DNA from: Flavobacteriales bacterium UBA5081 | GTDB taxonomy: Bacteria; Bacteroidota; Bacteroidia; Flavobacteriales_E; Vicingaceae | Length of the DNA: 32,931 bases | Assembly: GCA_002415785.1 (NCBI GenBank) | Contig: DIAJ01000010.1 | Location: 48,386 to 81,316, forward strand | Reading direction: 5' to 3' | Shown here: positions 16,243-23,624 of the stretch, one piece after another | Numbering within the stretch: position 1 is the first letter of the stretch | Layout of the letters: the number at the start of each line of letters is the position of its first letter | Translations under genes and position numbers: made by a program | Notes under the pieces: model-generated | Told to the model about the DNA's origin: nothing | The model's input: the letters and a program-made list of their open reading frames with translations, nothing else | Database searches by the model: none

Positions 16243-16409
16243 ATCAATTCGTGAGAATGAACAGCCTTAGATGTTAGTTGAGACTATAGGATAGTGAAAT
16301 GGTTAGTGCTTAGAATTCTATTTTCAAGAGTTTAATCTTCTGTAAAAGATAATGCTTGGCTTTTTTTCATACAACTTAGTGATTGCAATGAGGAAAGAAT
16401 TACTTTAAT

Positions 16410-16417
16410 TAAATTTG
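16410..16417 (+). promoter_or_regulatory. -7 box (TAAATTTG) for def
   Basis: TAAATTTG matches TAnnTTTG and is separated from the ATG at 16423 only by CCGCC, which implies a leaderless or nearly leaderless transcript. A TTG lies 24 nt upstream of the box, farther than usual. Confidence 0.5.
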
Positions 16418-16422
16418 CCGCC

Positions 16423-16977
16423 ATGATTTTACCGATTGTAGCTTATGGCGACCCCGTTTTAAAGAAGGAAGCGGAGGAAATTGATCAGGATTATCCTTTT
16501 TTACAGGATTTAATCGACAATATGTTTGAAACAATGTATAATGCCGAGGGAGTTGGCTTAGCCGCACCTCAAATTGGCAAGTCAATAAGATTGTTTGTAG
16601 TTGATGCCAGTCCTTTTGAAGAAGAGGAACCAAAGTTGAAAGACTTTAAAAAGGTATTTATAAACCCAATAATTCTTGAGGAAGAAGGAAAAGCTTGGAA
16701 TTTTAATGAAGGTTGTTTGAGTATACCCGGCATTAGAGAGGATGTAAGTCGCCAGCCAAAAATTACCATAGAATATTACGATCGTGATTTTAATTTGGTC
16801 GAAGAAACTTATGACGGCTTAGCGGCTAGAGTGATTCAACATGAATATGATCACATTGAAGGAATTCTTTTCACTGACCTGATTAATCCACTTAAAAGAA
16901 GATTATTAAAGAGCAAACTCAATAATATCTCAAAAGGTAACGTTAGGGTGTCTTATCGTATGAAATTTCCAAAATAA
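16423..16977 (+). CDS. def: Peptide deformylase
   Basis: A 184-residue metallohydrolase that removes the formyl group from the N-terminal Met of new proteins. All three motifs are present: GVGLAAPQIG (residues 43-52), EGCLSIP with metal ligand Cys98, and QHEYDHIEG with His140, Glu141 and His144. Length and start (MILPIVAYGDPVLKK) are typical. It is the first gene of a plus-strand run with a TPR lipoprotein (12-nt gap) and accC (25-nt gap), ending at the terminator at 19095. A -7 box sits directly before the start codon. Confidence 0.98.
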   Translation: MILPIVAYGDPVLKKEAEEIDQDYPFLQDLIDNMFETMYNAEGVGLAAPQIGKSIRLFVVDASPFEEEEPKLKDFKKVFINPIILEEEGKAWNFNEGCLSIPGIREDVSRQPKITIEYYDRDFNLVEETYDGLAARVIQHEYDHIEGILFTDLINPLKRRLLKSKLNNISKGNVRVSYRMKFPK

Positions 16978-16989
16978 AAAATCAAAAAA

Positions 16990-17583
16990 ATGAAAAAAAT
17001 AGCAATTTACTTCCTTTCAATTAGTGTTTTAGTACTTTCTGCTTGTGGAGGACAAGAATCTCAAGATGCAGAGGGTAATTCCACTTCTTATGTGCCGGTG
17101 GACAAGATGAACATTAAAAATCTTGAAAAAGAAATTGAGAAAAGAGAAAAGGCATTAAACATGGACGATAAGTCGATGGATAAGTATAAAGCTAGGGACT
17201 TAATGGAAGCTTATGCAGCTTATGGAGAGCGCTTTCCCAATTACGAAAACGCTGCTGACCGCATGTTTAAAGCCGGAGAGTTGGCCATGGGATTAGGTCA
17301 CAAGGTTCAGGCAATTAAGTATTTTGAAAAAGTTTATAATGAATACGTTGATTATGAAAAGCGACCTTATGCTTTGTTTATGAAAGGCTTTGTTCTTGAA
17401 AATCAAGCAATGCAATATGATGAAGCAAAGAAGATTTACGAGCAGTTTATTACTGAGTTTCCAACTCATGAAATGGTAGATGATGCGGAGTATTCCATTA
17501 AAAATATGGGAAAAAGTCCTGAGGAGTTAATTAGAGAGTTTGAAATTCAGGATAGTATAAAAAGAGCAAAAGAGGCAGCTTAA
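16990..17583 (+). CDS. TPR lipoprotein (BamD/YbgF-like)
   Basis: A 197-residue lipoprotein with signal peptide and lipobox LSAC at Cys19. The mature part, from about residue 65 on, consists of TPR-like helices (YGERFPNYENAADRMFKAGELAMGLG, AIKYFEKVYNEY, FMKGFVLENQAMQYDEAKKIYEQFITEFPTH). This resembles the outer-membrane TPR lipoproteins BamD and YbgF, but it is shorter than typical BamD and has a linker of about 45 charged residues after the lipobox. It lies between def and accC in one transcript, an arrangement that does not explain its role. Confidence 0.82.
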   Translation: MKKIAIYFLSISVLVLSACGGQESQDAEGNSTSYVPVDKMNIKNLEKEIEKREKALNMDDKSMDKYKARDLMEAYAAYGERFPNYENAADRMFKAGELAMGLGHKVQAIKYFEKVYNEYVDYEKRPYALFMKGFVLENQAMQYDEAKKIYEQFITEFPTHEMVDDAEYSIKNMGKSPEELIREFEIQDSIKRAKEAA

Positions 17584-17608
17584 AGAACTTTTAAAAGATT
17601 AAAATAGG

Positions 17609-19090
17609 ATGCAGAAGATATTAGTAGCCAATAGAGGAGAAATTGCTTTGCGCATTATGCGAACGGCAAAGGAAATGGGAATTAGCACTGTTGCAGTTTA
17701 TTCAGAAGCAGATCGCAATGCACTTTTTGTGCGTTTTGCCGATGAAGCAGTTTGCATTGGACCGGCAGCTTCTGCGGAGTCTTATCTTAGAGGAGATAAA
17801 ATCATTGAAGTGGCAAAGTCACTGAAGGTAGATGGAATTCATCCCGGCTATGGCTTTTTATCCGAGAATGCAGATTTTGCTAGAAAAGTGCGTGAAGCCG
17901 GTTTAACTTTAATTGGTCCTTCAGCTGAGGCTATGGAGATTATGGGTAGTAAATTAGCGGCAAAAGCAGCTGTTAAGGAGTACGATATTCCTTTAGTGCC
18001 CGGAACAGACGAAGCAGTAACCGACATTGAGGAAGCTGAAAACATTGCCAAAGAAATTGGATTTCCTATTTTAGTAAAAGCCTCTGCCGGTGGTGGTGGA
18101 AAAGGCATGCGTATTGTAGAAAAAGTAGAGGATTTTCGCGAGCAGATGGATCGAGCAGTTTCCGAAGCTGTTTCTTCTTTTGGCGATGGAGCCGTTTTTA
18201 TCGAGCGTTTCGTTGGTTCACCACGCCACATTGAAATTCAAATTTTAGCAGATACCCATGGTAACATTCTTTATTTGTTTGAAAGGGAATGCTCCATTCA
18301 ACGTCGTCACCAAAAAGTAATTGAAGAAGCACCTTCGGCAATACTTACGCCCGAATTGCGCAAGCAAATGGGAGAAGCTGCCGTAAAAGTGGCGAAAAGC
18401 TGTAATTATGTTGGCGCAGGAACAGTAGAGTTTTTGATGGATGAAAATTTGAATTTCTACTTTTTGGAAATGAATACTCGTTTGCAAGTGGAGCACCCTG
18501 TTACTGAAGAAATAACCGGATTAGATCTTGTCCGTGAGCAAATAAAGATAGCAAGAGGTGAAAAGCTTAGCTTCTCACAAGAAGATTTAAAAATTCAAGG
18601 TCACGCATTTGAAGTCCGTGTTTATGCTGAAGATCCGACAAATAATTTCTTGCCGGATATTGGAAATTTAAAGACTTATGTTCGTCCGCAAGGACCGGGC
18701 GTTAGAGTAGATGACGGTTTTGAAGAAGGCATGGATATTCCTATTTATTACGACCCAATGATTGCTAAATTGGTGACTTATGGCAAAGATAGAGAAGAGG
18801 CACGCCAGCGAATGTTGCGAGCAATTGATGAGTATGAGATTAGCGGAGTGAAAACAACCTTAGATTTTTGTCGTTTTGCACTTGAACATGAATCTTTTGT
18901 AAGCGGTAAGTTCGATACAAATTTTGTGAAAGATCACTTTAAACCGGAGTTTTTAGATCAACAAGATGATGCCGAAGCAGAATTAGCTGCGATTTTAGCC
19001 GCTAAGCTCATAGAAGAAAATACAAAAAGCCAGGCATCTGTTACTCCTTCGGAAAAAAGATCGAAGTGGAAGGCAAACCGAATGAGGTAA
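17609..19090 (+). CDS. accC: Biotin carboxylase subunit of an acyl-CoA carboxylase
   Basis: A 493-residue ATP-grasp enzyme that carboxylates biotin on its carrier domain using ATP and bicarbonate. The N-terminus QKILVANRGEIALRI, the glycine-rich ATP loop KASAGGGGKGMRIV near residue 159-172, the HRHQKVIEEAPS-type segment (RRHQKVIEEAPS) and the catalytic region FLEMNTRLQVEHPVTE are all standard. AccC is normally about 450 residues; here about 40 extra charged residues follow (ending KWKANRMR). No biotin carrier or carboxyltransferase gene is adjacent. It may therefore belong to a propionyl-CoA or other acyl-CoA carboxylase rather than to fatty-acid synthesis. Confidence 0.93.
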   Translation: MQKILVANRGEIALRIMRTAKEMGISTVAVYSEADRNALFVRFADEAVCIGPAASAESYLRGDKIIEVAKSLKVDGIHPGYGFLSENADFARKVREAGLTLIGPSAEAMEIMGSKLAAKAAVKEYDIPLVPGTDEAVTDIEEAENIAKEIGFPILVKASAGGGGKGMRIVEKVEDFREQMDRAVSEAVSSFGDGAVFIERFVGSPRHIEIQILADTHGNILYLFERECSIQRRHQKVIEEAPSAILTPELRKQMGEAAVKVAKSCNYVGAGTVEFLMDENLNFYFLEMNTRLQVEHPVTEEITGLDLVREQIKIARGEKLSFSQEDLKIQGHAFEVRVYAEDPTNNFLPDIGNLKTYVRPQGPGVRVDDGFEEGMDIPIYYDPMIAKLVTYGKDREEARQRMLRAIDEYEISGVKTTLDFCRFALEHESFVSGKFDTNFVKDHFKPEFLDQQDDAEAELAAILAAKLIEENTKSQASVTPSEKRSKWKANRMR

Positions 19091-19094
19091 ATAT

Positions 19095-19122
19095 AAAGCT
19101 GCAAAACTTGCAGCTTTTTTTT
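19095..19122 (+). terminator. Intrinsic terminator of the def-TPR-accC unit
   Basis: AAAGCTGCAA (19095-19104) and TTGCAGCTTT (19108-19117) form a 10-bp stem with a 3-nt loop, followed by T residues to 19122. Confidence 0.9.
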
Positions 19123-19153
19123 ATTAATGTGATTTAGGTCTGATCAATATTTA

Positions 19154-19161
19154 TACTTTTG
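19154..19161 (+). promoter_or_regulatory. -7 box (TACTTTTG) for the SBP-exporter unit
   Basis: TACTTTTG matches TAnnTTTG and ends 27 nt before the ATG at 19188, just beyond the accC terminator. No clear TTG at -33. Confidence 0.5.
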
Positions 19162-19187
19162 GAATTTAATAGACGATATTAAATTTC

Positions 19188-20831
19188 ATGCGATTCACTT
19201 TTATATTAATTGTTCTAATTTCCTTTTTTTCTTGTCAAAAAAAACAGCGCTACGGGGATAAAAAGATTTTTAGGTACAATATTGCCGAAGGAATTACTTC
19301 TTTAGACCCCGCATTTGCTCGCAGCTTAGACAATGTCTCTACGGTTAATCATTTGTTTAACGGATTAGTTCAGTTAGATGATAAATTGAAAATTCGCCCG
19401 TCAATTGCTAAAAGCTGGGAGATATTGGACAGCGGTAAAACCTATCGATTTTACTTAAGAAAGGATGTTTTCTTTCACGAAAGTGCCTTGTTTGGTGAAG
19501 ACAGCTCAAGATCAGTTATTGCAAAGGATTTTGTTTATAGCTTAAATCGATTAGTAGACAGTGACTTAATTTCTCCCGGTAAGTGGGTGATGAATCCGGT
19601 TAAAAGAAATGCCGACGGCAGCTTGAGCATTGAAGCTTTAAATGATACTGTACTGCAAATTCAATTGAAGGAAGCGTTTCCACCTTTTTTGGGAATTTTA
19701 AGTATGCCTTATTGTTCGGTTGTTCCCAAAGAAGCAGTGAGCTTTTACAAAGATGATTTTAGGTCAAACCCTATAGGAACAGGCCCTTTTACGTTCAAAT
19801 ACTGGAAGGAGAACGGTAAAATGATTTTGCTGCAAAATCCTAACTATTTTGAGTTTGATGCTGAAGGGAATCGATTGCCCTACATTGATGCAGTTGCTAT
19901 TTCATTTATCAAAGATCAAGAAGTTAATTTCTTGAAATTTATTCGAGGTGAGTTTGATTACTTGAGTGGATTGAAAGGAAGTTATAAGGATGAAATCTTA
20001 AATACAAAAGGCGAACTTAATCCTAAATATGAGGAGAACTTTAAAATGCTACGCTCTCCATATTTGAATACAGAGTACTTGGGTTTTAATTTAAGTGAAT
20101 CTTACTTGTCTAAAGACAATCCGGTAGCTGATTTGAGAATTAGAAGAGCGATTAATTACGGCTTTGATCGGGAGAAGATGTTAACCTATTTGAGAAACGG
20201 AATTGGCATTGCAGCGCAGTCGGGTTTTGTGCCTGCAGGAATGGCTTCTTTTAATGCTAAAGAGGTGAAAGGTTTTTCATATCAGCCGGATTCAGTTAAA
20301 AAATTACTAATAGAGGCAGGCTACCCCAATGGCAAAGGCTTAGCTGAAATTAGCTTGAGTACAACGGCCGAATATTTGGACTTATGTGAATATTTGCAAC
20401 ACCAGCTAAAACAGTTTGGAATTAAGATTTCAGTCGACGTTAATCAAGCTGCAACTAACAATGAGATGATTGCTAATAATAGAGTTCAGTTCTTTAGAAA
20501 GTCATGGGTGGCAGATTATCCTGATGCTCAGAATTACCTTTCTTTATTTCTCAGCAAAAACTTTTCACCAAGCGGACCTAACTATACTCATTTTAGCAGT
20601 CATAAGTTTGATCGTTTATACGAGCAAGCCATGCAAATAACAGATGATTCTCTACGATTTAAACTATACCGACAAATGGATCAGCTCATTATTGATAAAG
20701 CTCCGGTAGTTCCTCTATTTTATGATGAAGTTGTTCGTTTTATTCCGAATAATATTTCCGGTATTGGAGTGAACCCAATGAACCTTTTGGTGTTAAAGTA
20801 TGCCAAGAAGGTTAACAAAAAAGTAAATTGA
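19188..20831 (+). CDS. Family 5 solute-binding lipoprotein (OppA/DppA-like)
   Basis: A 547-residue lipoprotein with a short signal peptide ending FFSC (Cys16). It follows the SBP_bac_5 plan of peptide and nickel binding proteins: EGITSLDPAFARSLDNVSTVNHLFNGLVQLD near the N-terminus, AKSWEILDSGKTYRFYLRKDVFFH, KDFVYSLNRLVD, SNPIGTGPFTFKYW, LRIRRAINYGFDREKML and a C-terminal KLYRQMDQLIIDKAPVVPLFY. Homologues deliver peptides to ABC permeases, but none is encoded here. Instead the gene overlaps the following MMPL/RND exporter by 4 nt. Its ligand is unknown. Confidence 0.92.
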   Translation: MRFTFILIVLISFFSCQKKQRYGDKKIFRYNIAEGITSLDPAFARSLDNVSTVNHLFNGLVQLDDKLKIRPSIAKSWEILDSGKTYRFYLRKDVFFHESALFGEDSSRSVIAKDFVYSLNRLVDSDLISPGKWVMNPVKRNADGSLSIEALNDTVLQIQLKEAFPPFLGILSMPYCSVVPKEAVSFYKDDFRSNPIGTGPFTFKYWKENGKMILLQNPNYFEFDAEGNRLPYIDAVAISFIKDQEVNFLKFIRGEFDYLSGLKGSYKDEILNTKGELNPKYEENFKMLRSPYLNTEYLGFNLSESYLSKDNPVADLRIRRAINYGFDREKMLTYLRNGIGIAAQSGFVPAGMASFNAKEVKGFSYQPDSVKKLLIEAGYPNGKGLAEISLSTTAEYLDLCEYLQHQLKQFGIKISVDVNQAATNNEMIANNRVQFFRKSWVADYPDAQNYLSLFLSKNFSPSGPNYTHFSSHKFDRLYEQAMQITDDSLRFKLYRQMDQLIIDKAPVVPLFYDEVVRFIPNNISGIGVNPMNLLVLKYAKKVNKKVN

Positions 20832-23113
20832 AAAAAGAACTGAATTATTACAGAAAATTAAGTCGATGGGTGTTACTCGCCCTTTCTCTTGTGTTACTTT
20901 TCTTGGGTTATCGAGCCTCTAAACTTCAGTTCGACTATGATTTTGAAAAATTTTTTCCCAAAGGAAATGATGATTTAAGCTTTTACAAAGATTACAGAGA
21001 AACCTTTGAAAACGACAATGATTTTATTTTAATTTCCGTAAAAAACAATGAGGGAGTTTTTGATTTAGAATTTCTTCGTCGGGTAAAAACCTTTACTGAT
21101 TCGTTGCGAAAACTTCCTCACTTGCGTGAAATTATTTCGCCATTAGATTTAAAAACGATTGAAAAAAGTCCGATTGGAATTGGTTTTACTGAAAAGCCAC
21201 TCTTTAGCTTACAAGATGAAAAGAGTTTATTGGAAGATTCTATTCGCTTTACTGAAGGAAATCCGCTGTTAAGTGAGATGATTAGCGTGAAGAGCAAATC
21301 TTTAATCATTTTAATTAAAAATGTTGAGCTCATTTCTAAAGAAAAGTCTGATGAATTGGCTACTGCACTAGAAAAGCTACTGCAAAAGCAAGAGTTTGAT
21401 GAATTGGTGAGCATGGGGAAAATTATTGGGCAAAAAGTATACATACAGGTACTTCAAAGAGAGTTTTTGACCTTTATGCTCATTTCTATTTTTGTGTTAA
21501 TTATTTTTCTAATCATTGCCTATAGATCACTTTGGGGAATAATAATTCCTTTAGCTACTGTGCTTTTGGCTGTAATTGGTAGCTTGGGTTTAATGCAACT
21601 TAGCGGAGCATCATTAAACATGATGACTACACTTTTACCTGTCATTATGTTGGTAGTGGGTATGTCCGATGTTGTCCATTTAATTGCTAAATACCTGGAA
21701 GAGATTCGCCTGGGAAATGATCAATTGAGTTCTTTAAAAGTAATGGTAAAGAAAGTTGGATTAGCTACTTTATTGACTTCTTTAACAACTGCTTTAGGAT
21801 TTGCCACACTAATTGGTGTTAGTATTGAGCCAATAAAACTTTTTGGAACCTATACTGCTATTGGAGTGGTTTTAGCTTTTGTACTTTCTATTTTGTTTAT
21901 CCCCGCAGTTTTTATTTGGTTGAAAAAACCTCGAGTGGCTATTTCAAAAAAAGTTTATAGTGGTTGGCATTTGTTTTTGGCTAAAGTTTTTGTTTTACTA
22001 TGTAGAAAGCAAAAAGTGATTATTGGCCTATTTGGGATACTAACCATTATTTCACTATGGGGTGCTTCTAAGATTAAGTTTGACTATTTCTTGATGCAAG
22101 ACTTAAATGAAGATCATCCATTAATGCAAGATCTGCGCTTTTTTCAGACAAATTATGGTGGTATTCGTCCTTTTGAGCTGGCAATTATTCCTAAAGGAGA
22201 TTATAAAATTGACGATTATGAAGTATTAAAGGAAATTGATCAGCTCAGTAATTATTTGGATACAGCTTACCAAGTAAATCAAATGCTTGATCCTACTGTT
22301 GCTTATAAATTTGTAAATCAATTAATGAGGGACAATAAAAATGAGTTTTATCGACTTCCCGAGAATCCTAAGCGCTTTGAATACATTAAAAAGCAAATGA
22401 AACCTTTTGCGAATAAAGCTGAATGGAATCAAGTTGTTTCTGAAGATTTAAAAATGGGAAGAATTTTTGGTCGCATGGTTGATCCGGGAAGCTATGCGAT
22501 GTTGACTAAAAACGAAAAGTTGGAGCATTTTTACCAAAGTGAGATTAATACAGAAATTATTGACTATAAATTAACCGGAAGCCCGGTAATTGTGGATGAG
22601 AGCGGACGTTATGTTTTTAAAAGCGTGTTTTATGGCTTACTAATTGCCTTTGCATTGATTGCTATAACTATGGGCTTGCTTTTCAGGTCGATAAAAATGG
22701 CATTTCTATCTTTAGTGCCAAACATTTTCCCAATTTTATTTACAGCAGGTTTTATTGGCTTTGCCAAAATCGATTTAAATATGTCAACGGCCATTGTGTT
22801 TACAATAGCATTTGGTATTGCTGTAGACGATACCATTCATTTTTTAAGTCGTTATAAGCAGGAAATTAGTAGTGGTAGAAGCAGACTGTTTGCCGTGAGA
22901 AGAACTTTTATTTCTACCGGAAAGGCGATTATTATTACTTCAATAATTTTACTAGGCGGTTTTGGTAGTTTGTTGTTTTCTAGTTTTTTAACTACTTTCT
23001 ACATTGGGCTGTTTGTAAGCTTAACTTTAGTATTGGCGGTTATTACAGATTTAACACTTTTGCCGTTACTTCTTTTGGGAAAGAAAAAGGAGTTTTCAAA
23101 AACGTCGGTTTAG
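20828..23113 (+). CDS. MMPL/RND-family exporter
   Basis: A 761-residue transporter with the duplicated RND plan: one membrane helix (about 13-27), a large periplasmic loop to about 210, helices 2-6 (about 213-365, with GMSDVVHLIAKYLEEI), a second half starting with a helix near 395, a second loop to about 595, and helices to the C-terminus (GIAVDDTIHFLSRYKQEI). Both Asp-containing TM4-type motifs are visible. The start is TTG at 20828, inside the TTGA overlap with the stop of the preceding gene; no ATG is closer. Relatives export lipids, hopanoids or other hydrophobic molecules. The substrate is unknown. Coupling to a solute-binding lipoprotein is noteworthy. Confidence 0.9.
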   Translation: MKKELNYYRKLSRWVLLALSLVLLFLGYRASKLQFDYDFEKFFPKGNDDLSFYKDYRETFENDNDFILISVKNNEGVFDLEFLRRVKTFTDSLRKLPHLREIISPLDLKTIEKSPIGIGFTEKPLFSLQDEKSLLEDSIRFTEGNPLLSEMISVKSKSLIILIKNVELISKEKSDELATALEKLLQKQEFDELVSMGKIIGQKVYIQVLQREFLTFMLISIFVLIIFLIIAYRSLWGIIIPLATVLLAVIGSLGLMQLSGASLNMMTTLLPVIMLVVGMSDVVHLIAKYLEEIRLGNDQLSSLKVMVKKVGLATLLTSLTTALGFATLIGVSIEPIKLFGTYTAIGVVLAFVLSILFIPAVFIWLKKPRVAISKKVYSGWHLFLAKVFVLLCRKQKVIIGLFGILTIISLWGASKIKFDYFLMQDLNEDHPLMQDLRFFQTNYGGIRPFELAIIPKGDYKIDDYEVLKEIDQLSNYLDTAYQVNQMLDPTVAYKFVNQLMRDNKNEFYRLPENPKRFEYIKKQMKPFANKAEWNQVVSEDLKMGRIFGRMVDPGSYAMLTKNEKLEHFYQSEINTEIIDYKLTGSPVIVDESGRYVFKSVFYGLLIAFALIAITMGLLFRSIKMAFLSLVPNIFPILFTAGFIGFAKIDLNMSTAIVFTIAFGIAVDDTIHFLSRYKQEISSGRSRLFAVRRTFISTGKAIIITSIILLGGFGSLLFSSFLTTFYIGLFVSLTLVLAVITDLTLLPLLLLGKKKEFSKTSV

Positions 23114-23260
23114 TATATATAAACTAATCAGCCAAATTATAAAGGCAAGCGAGCTAACAATTAAAGCAATATCATCATCTTTTGTTAACAAGTATGTTAA
23201 GCCAATTGCACCAAACAAAATAAGTGCAATAATTCCTTTAATTTGATCTTTTCTGTACAT
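23096..23260 (-). CDS. Small two-helix membrane protein, 54 residues
   Basis: An ATG at 23260 opens a 54-codon frame ending in TGA at 23096-23098. The product starts MYRKDQIKGIIALILFG and has two predicted membrane helices (about residues 8-25 and 31-50) separated by TKDDD, with a basic end NRRF. A -7-like box (TACTTTCG, one mismatch to TAnnTTTG) lies 4 nt upstream of the ATG, the same spacing as at other genes in this window. Its tail overlaps the 3' end of the exporter gene by 18 nt on the opposite strand. I do not recognise a family. The hydrophobic pattern and the upstream box make a real gene likely. Confidence 0.68.
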   Translation of the reverse strand: MYRKDQIKGIIALILFGAIGLTYLLTKDDDIALIVSSLAFIIWLISLYILNRRF

Positions 23261-23264
23261 TTTG

Positions 23265-23272
23265 CGAAAGTA
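23265..23272 (-). promoter_or_regulatory. Possible -7 box (TACTTTCG) for the 54-residue protein
   Basis: The minus strand reads TACTTTCG, one mismatch from TAnnTTTG, followed by CAAA and the ATG at 23260. No TTG was found upstream. Confidence 0.4.
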
Positions 23273-23344
23273 CAAAAGGCAAGCTTAATGTCCGAAATAA
23301 CTCGAGTAAAATATGAGTTTTATATATAATGATGGCCATTTTCA

Positions 23345-23454
23345 TAATTTAAGTTTGGAACGAACTAAATGGGGCTAATGATTGAAGAAGCTCCAAAGGA
23401 AATCTTTGGAGATCACTGAAATCATCGCCATTTAGGAGCGGAAGACTTAAATTA
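23345..23454. repeat. Long imperfect palindrome within the repeat
   Basis: Four blocks pair in order around one centre: 23345-23354 with 23445-23454 (TAATTTAAGT), 23365-23372 with 23428-23435 (CTAAATGG), 23378-23383 with 23420-23425 (ATGATT), and the apical stem 23391-23399 with 23403-23411, separated by a 3-nt loop. Unpaired stretches lie between the blocks. In copy 3 the apical stem is a perfect 9 bp; here one pair is G-T. Confidence 0.88.
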
Positions 23455-23477
23455 GGAAACAGGCCTAGATTTTTTTG

Positions 23478-23508
23478 TTTACTTTTTTCATCAATGGAAA
23501 AAAGTAAA
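23478..23508. repeat. Perfect 12-bp hairpin within the repeat
   Basis: TTTACTTTTTTC (23478-23489) pairs perfectly with GAAAAAAGTAAA (23497-23508) around a 7-nt loop. The same hairpin is at 62-92 in copy 1. It is not followed by a T tract on the plus strand, so it does not look like a simple terminator. Confidence 0.85.
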
Positions 23509-23598
23509 GGCAGGGTGCTGAGAATAAAATAGTTTAACAGCTTGAAAGTCATTTTCGGTAAAAAGCTGGATATACAAAAGGCAATTGGCATTTTGGCT

Positions 23599-23606
23599 TA
23601 CCTTTG
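23599..23606 (+). promoter_or_regulatory. -7 box (TACCTTTG) for the GlmU-like gene
   Basis: TACCTTTG matches TAnnTTTG and ends 19 nt before the ATG at 23625. Its last bases coincide with the upstream TTG at 23604, which argues against that codon as a start. Confidence 0.5.
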
Positions 23607-23624
23607 TCAAAAAGCAATTTTATC

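Larger units (their letters stand above)
23331..23536 (+). repeat. Dispersed palindromic repeat, copy 2 (full length, 206 nt)
   Basis: This is the only copy that covers both the segment shared with copy 3 (first 126 nt, two differences) and the segment shared with copy 1 (last 120 nt, nine differences). All eleven differences are transitions and none is an indel. It lies between the 54-residue protein gene and the GlmU-like gene. On the minus strand a frame runs through the unit without stops (ending at 23349), but its content appears dictated by the palindrome. No terminal inverted repeats or target-site duplication were evident. Confidence 0.92.

Noticed and set aside
17848..18231. 127-codon open frame antisense to accC
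   Set aside because: It is a shadow of the codon pattern of a strongly conserved gene, has no promoter box, and its composition is not protein-like.
23349..23591. An 80-codon minus-strand frame through repeat copy 2, starting MPIAFCISS
   Set aside because: Most of it is the repeat itself and follows the palindrome; its N-terminal part is outside the repeat and not shared with copy 1. No promoter or family was seen, so it is reported as a property of the repeat and not as a gene.
23604..23624. A TTG start seven codons upstream of the GlmU-like ATG
   Set aside because: The TTG overlaps the -7 box and would have to be transcribed from further upstream; the family starts at NIILFDQ, which fits the ATG at 23625.
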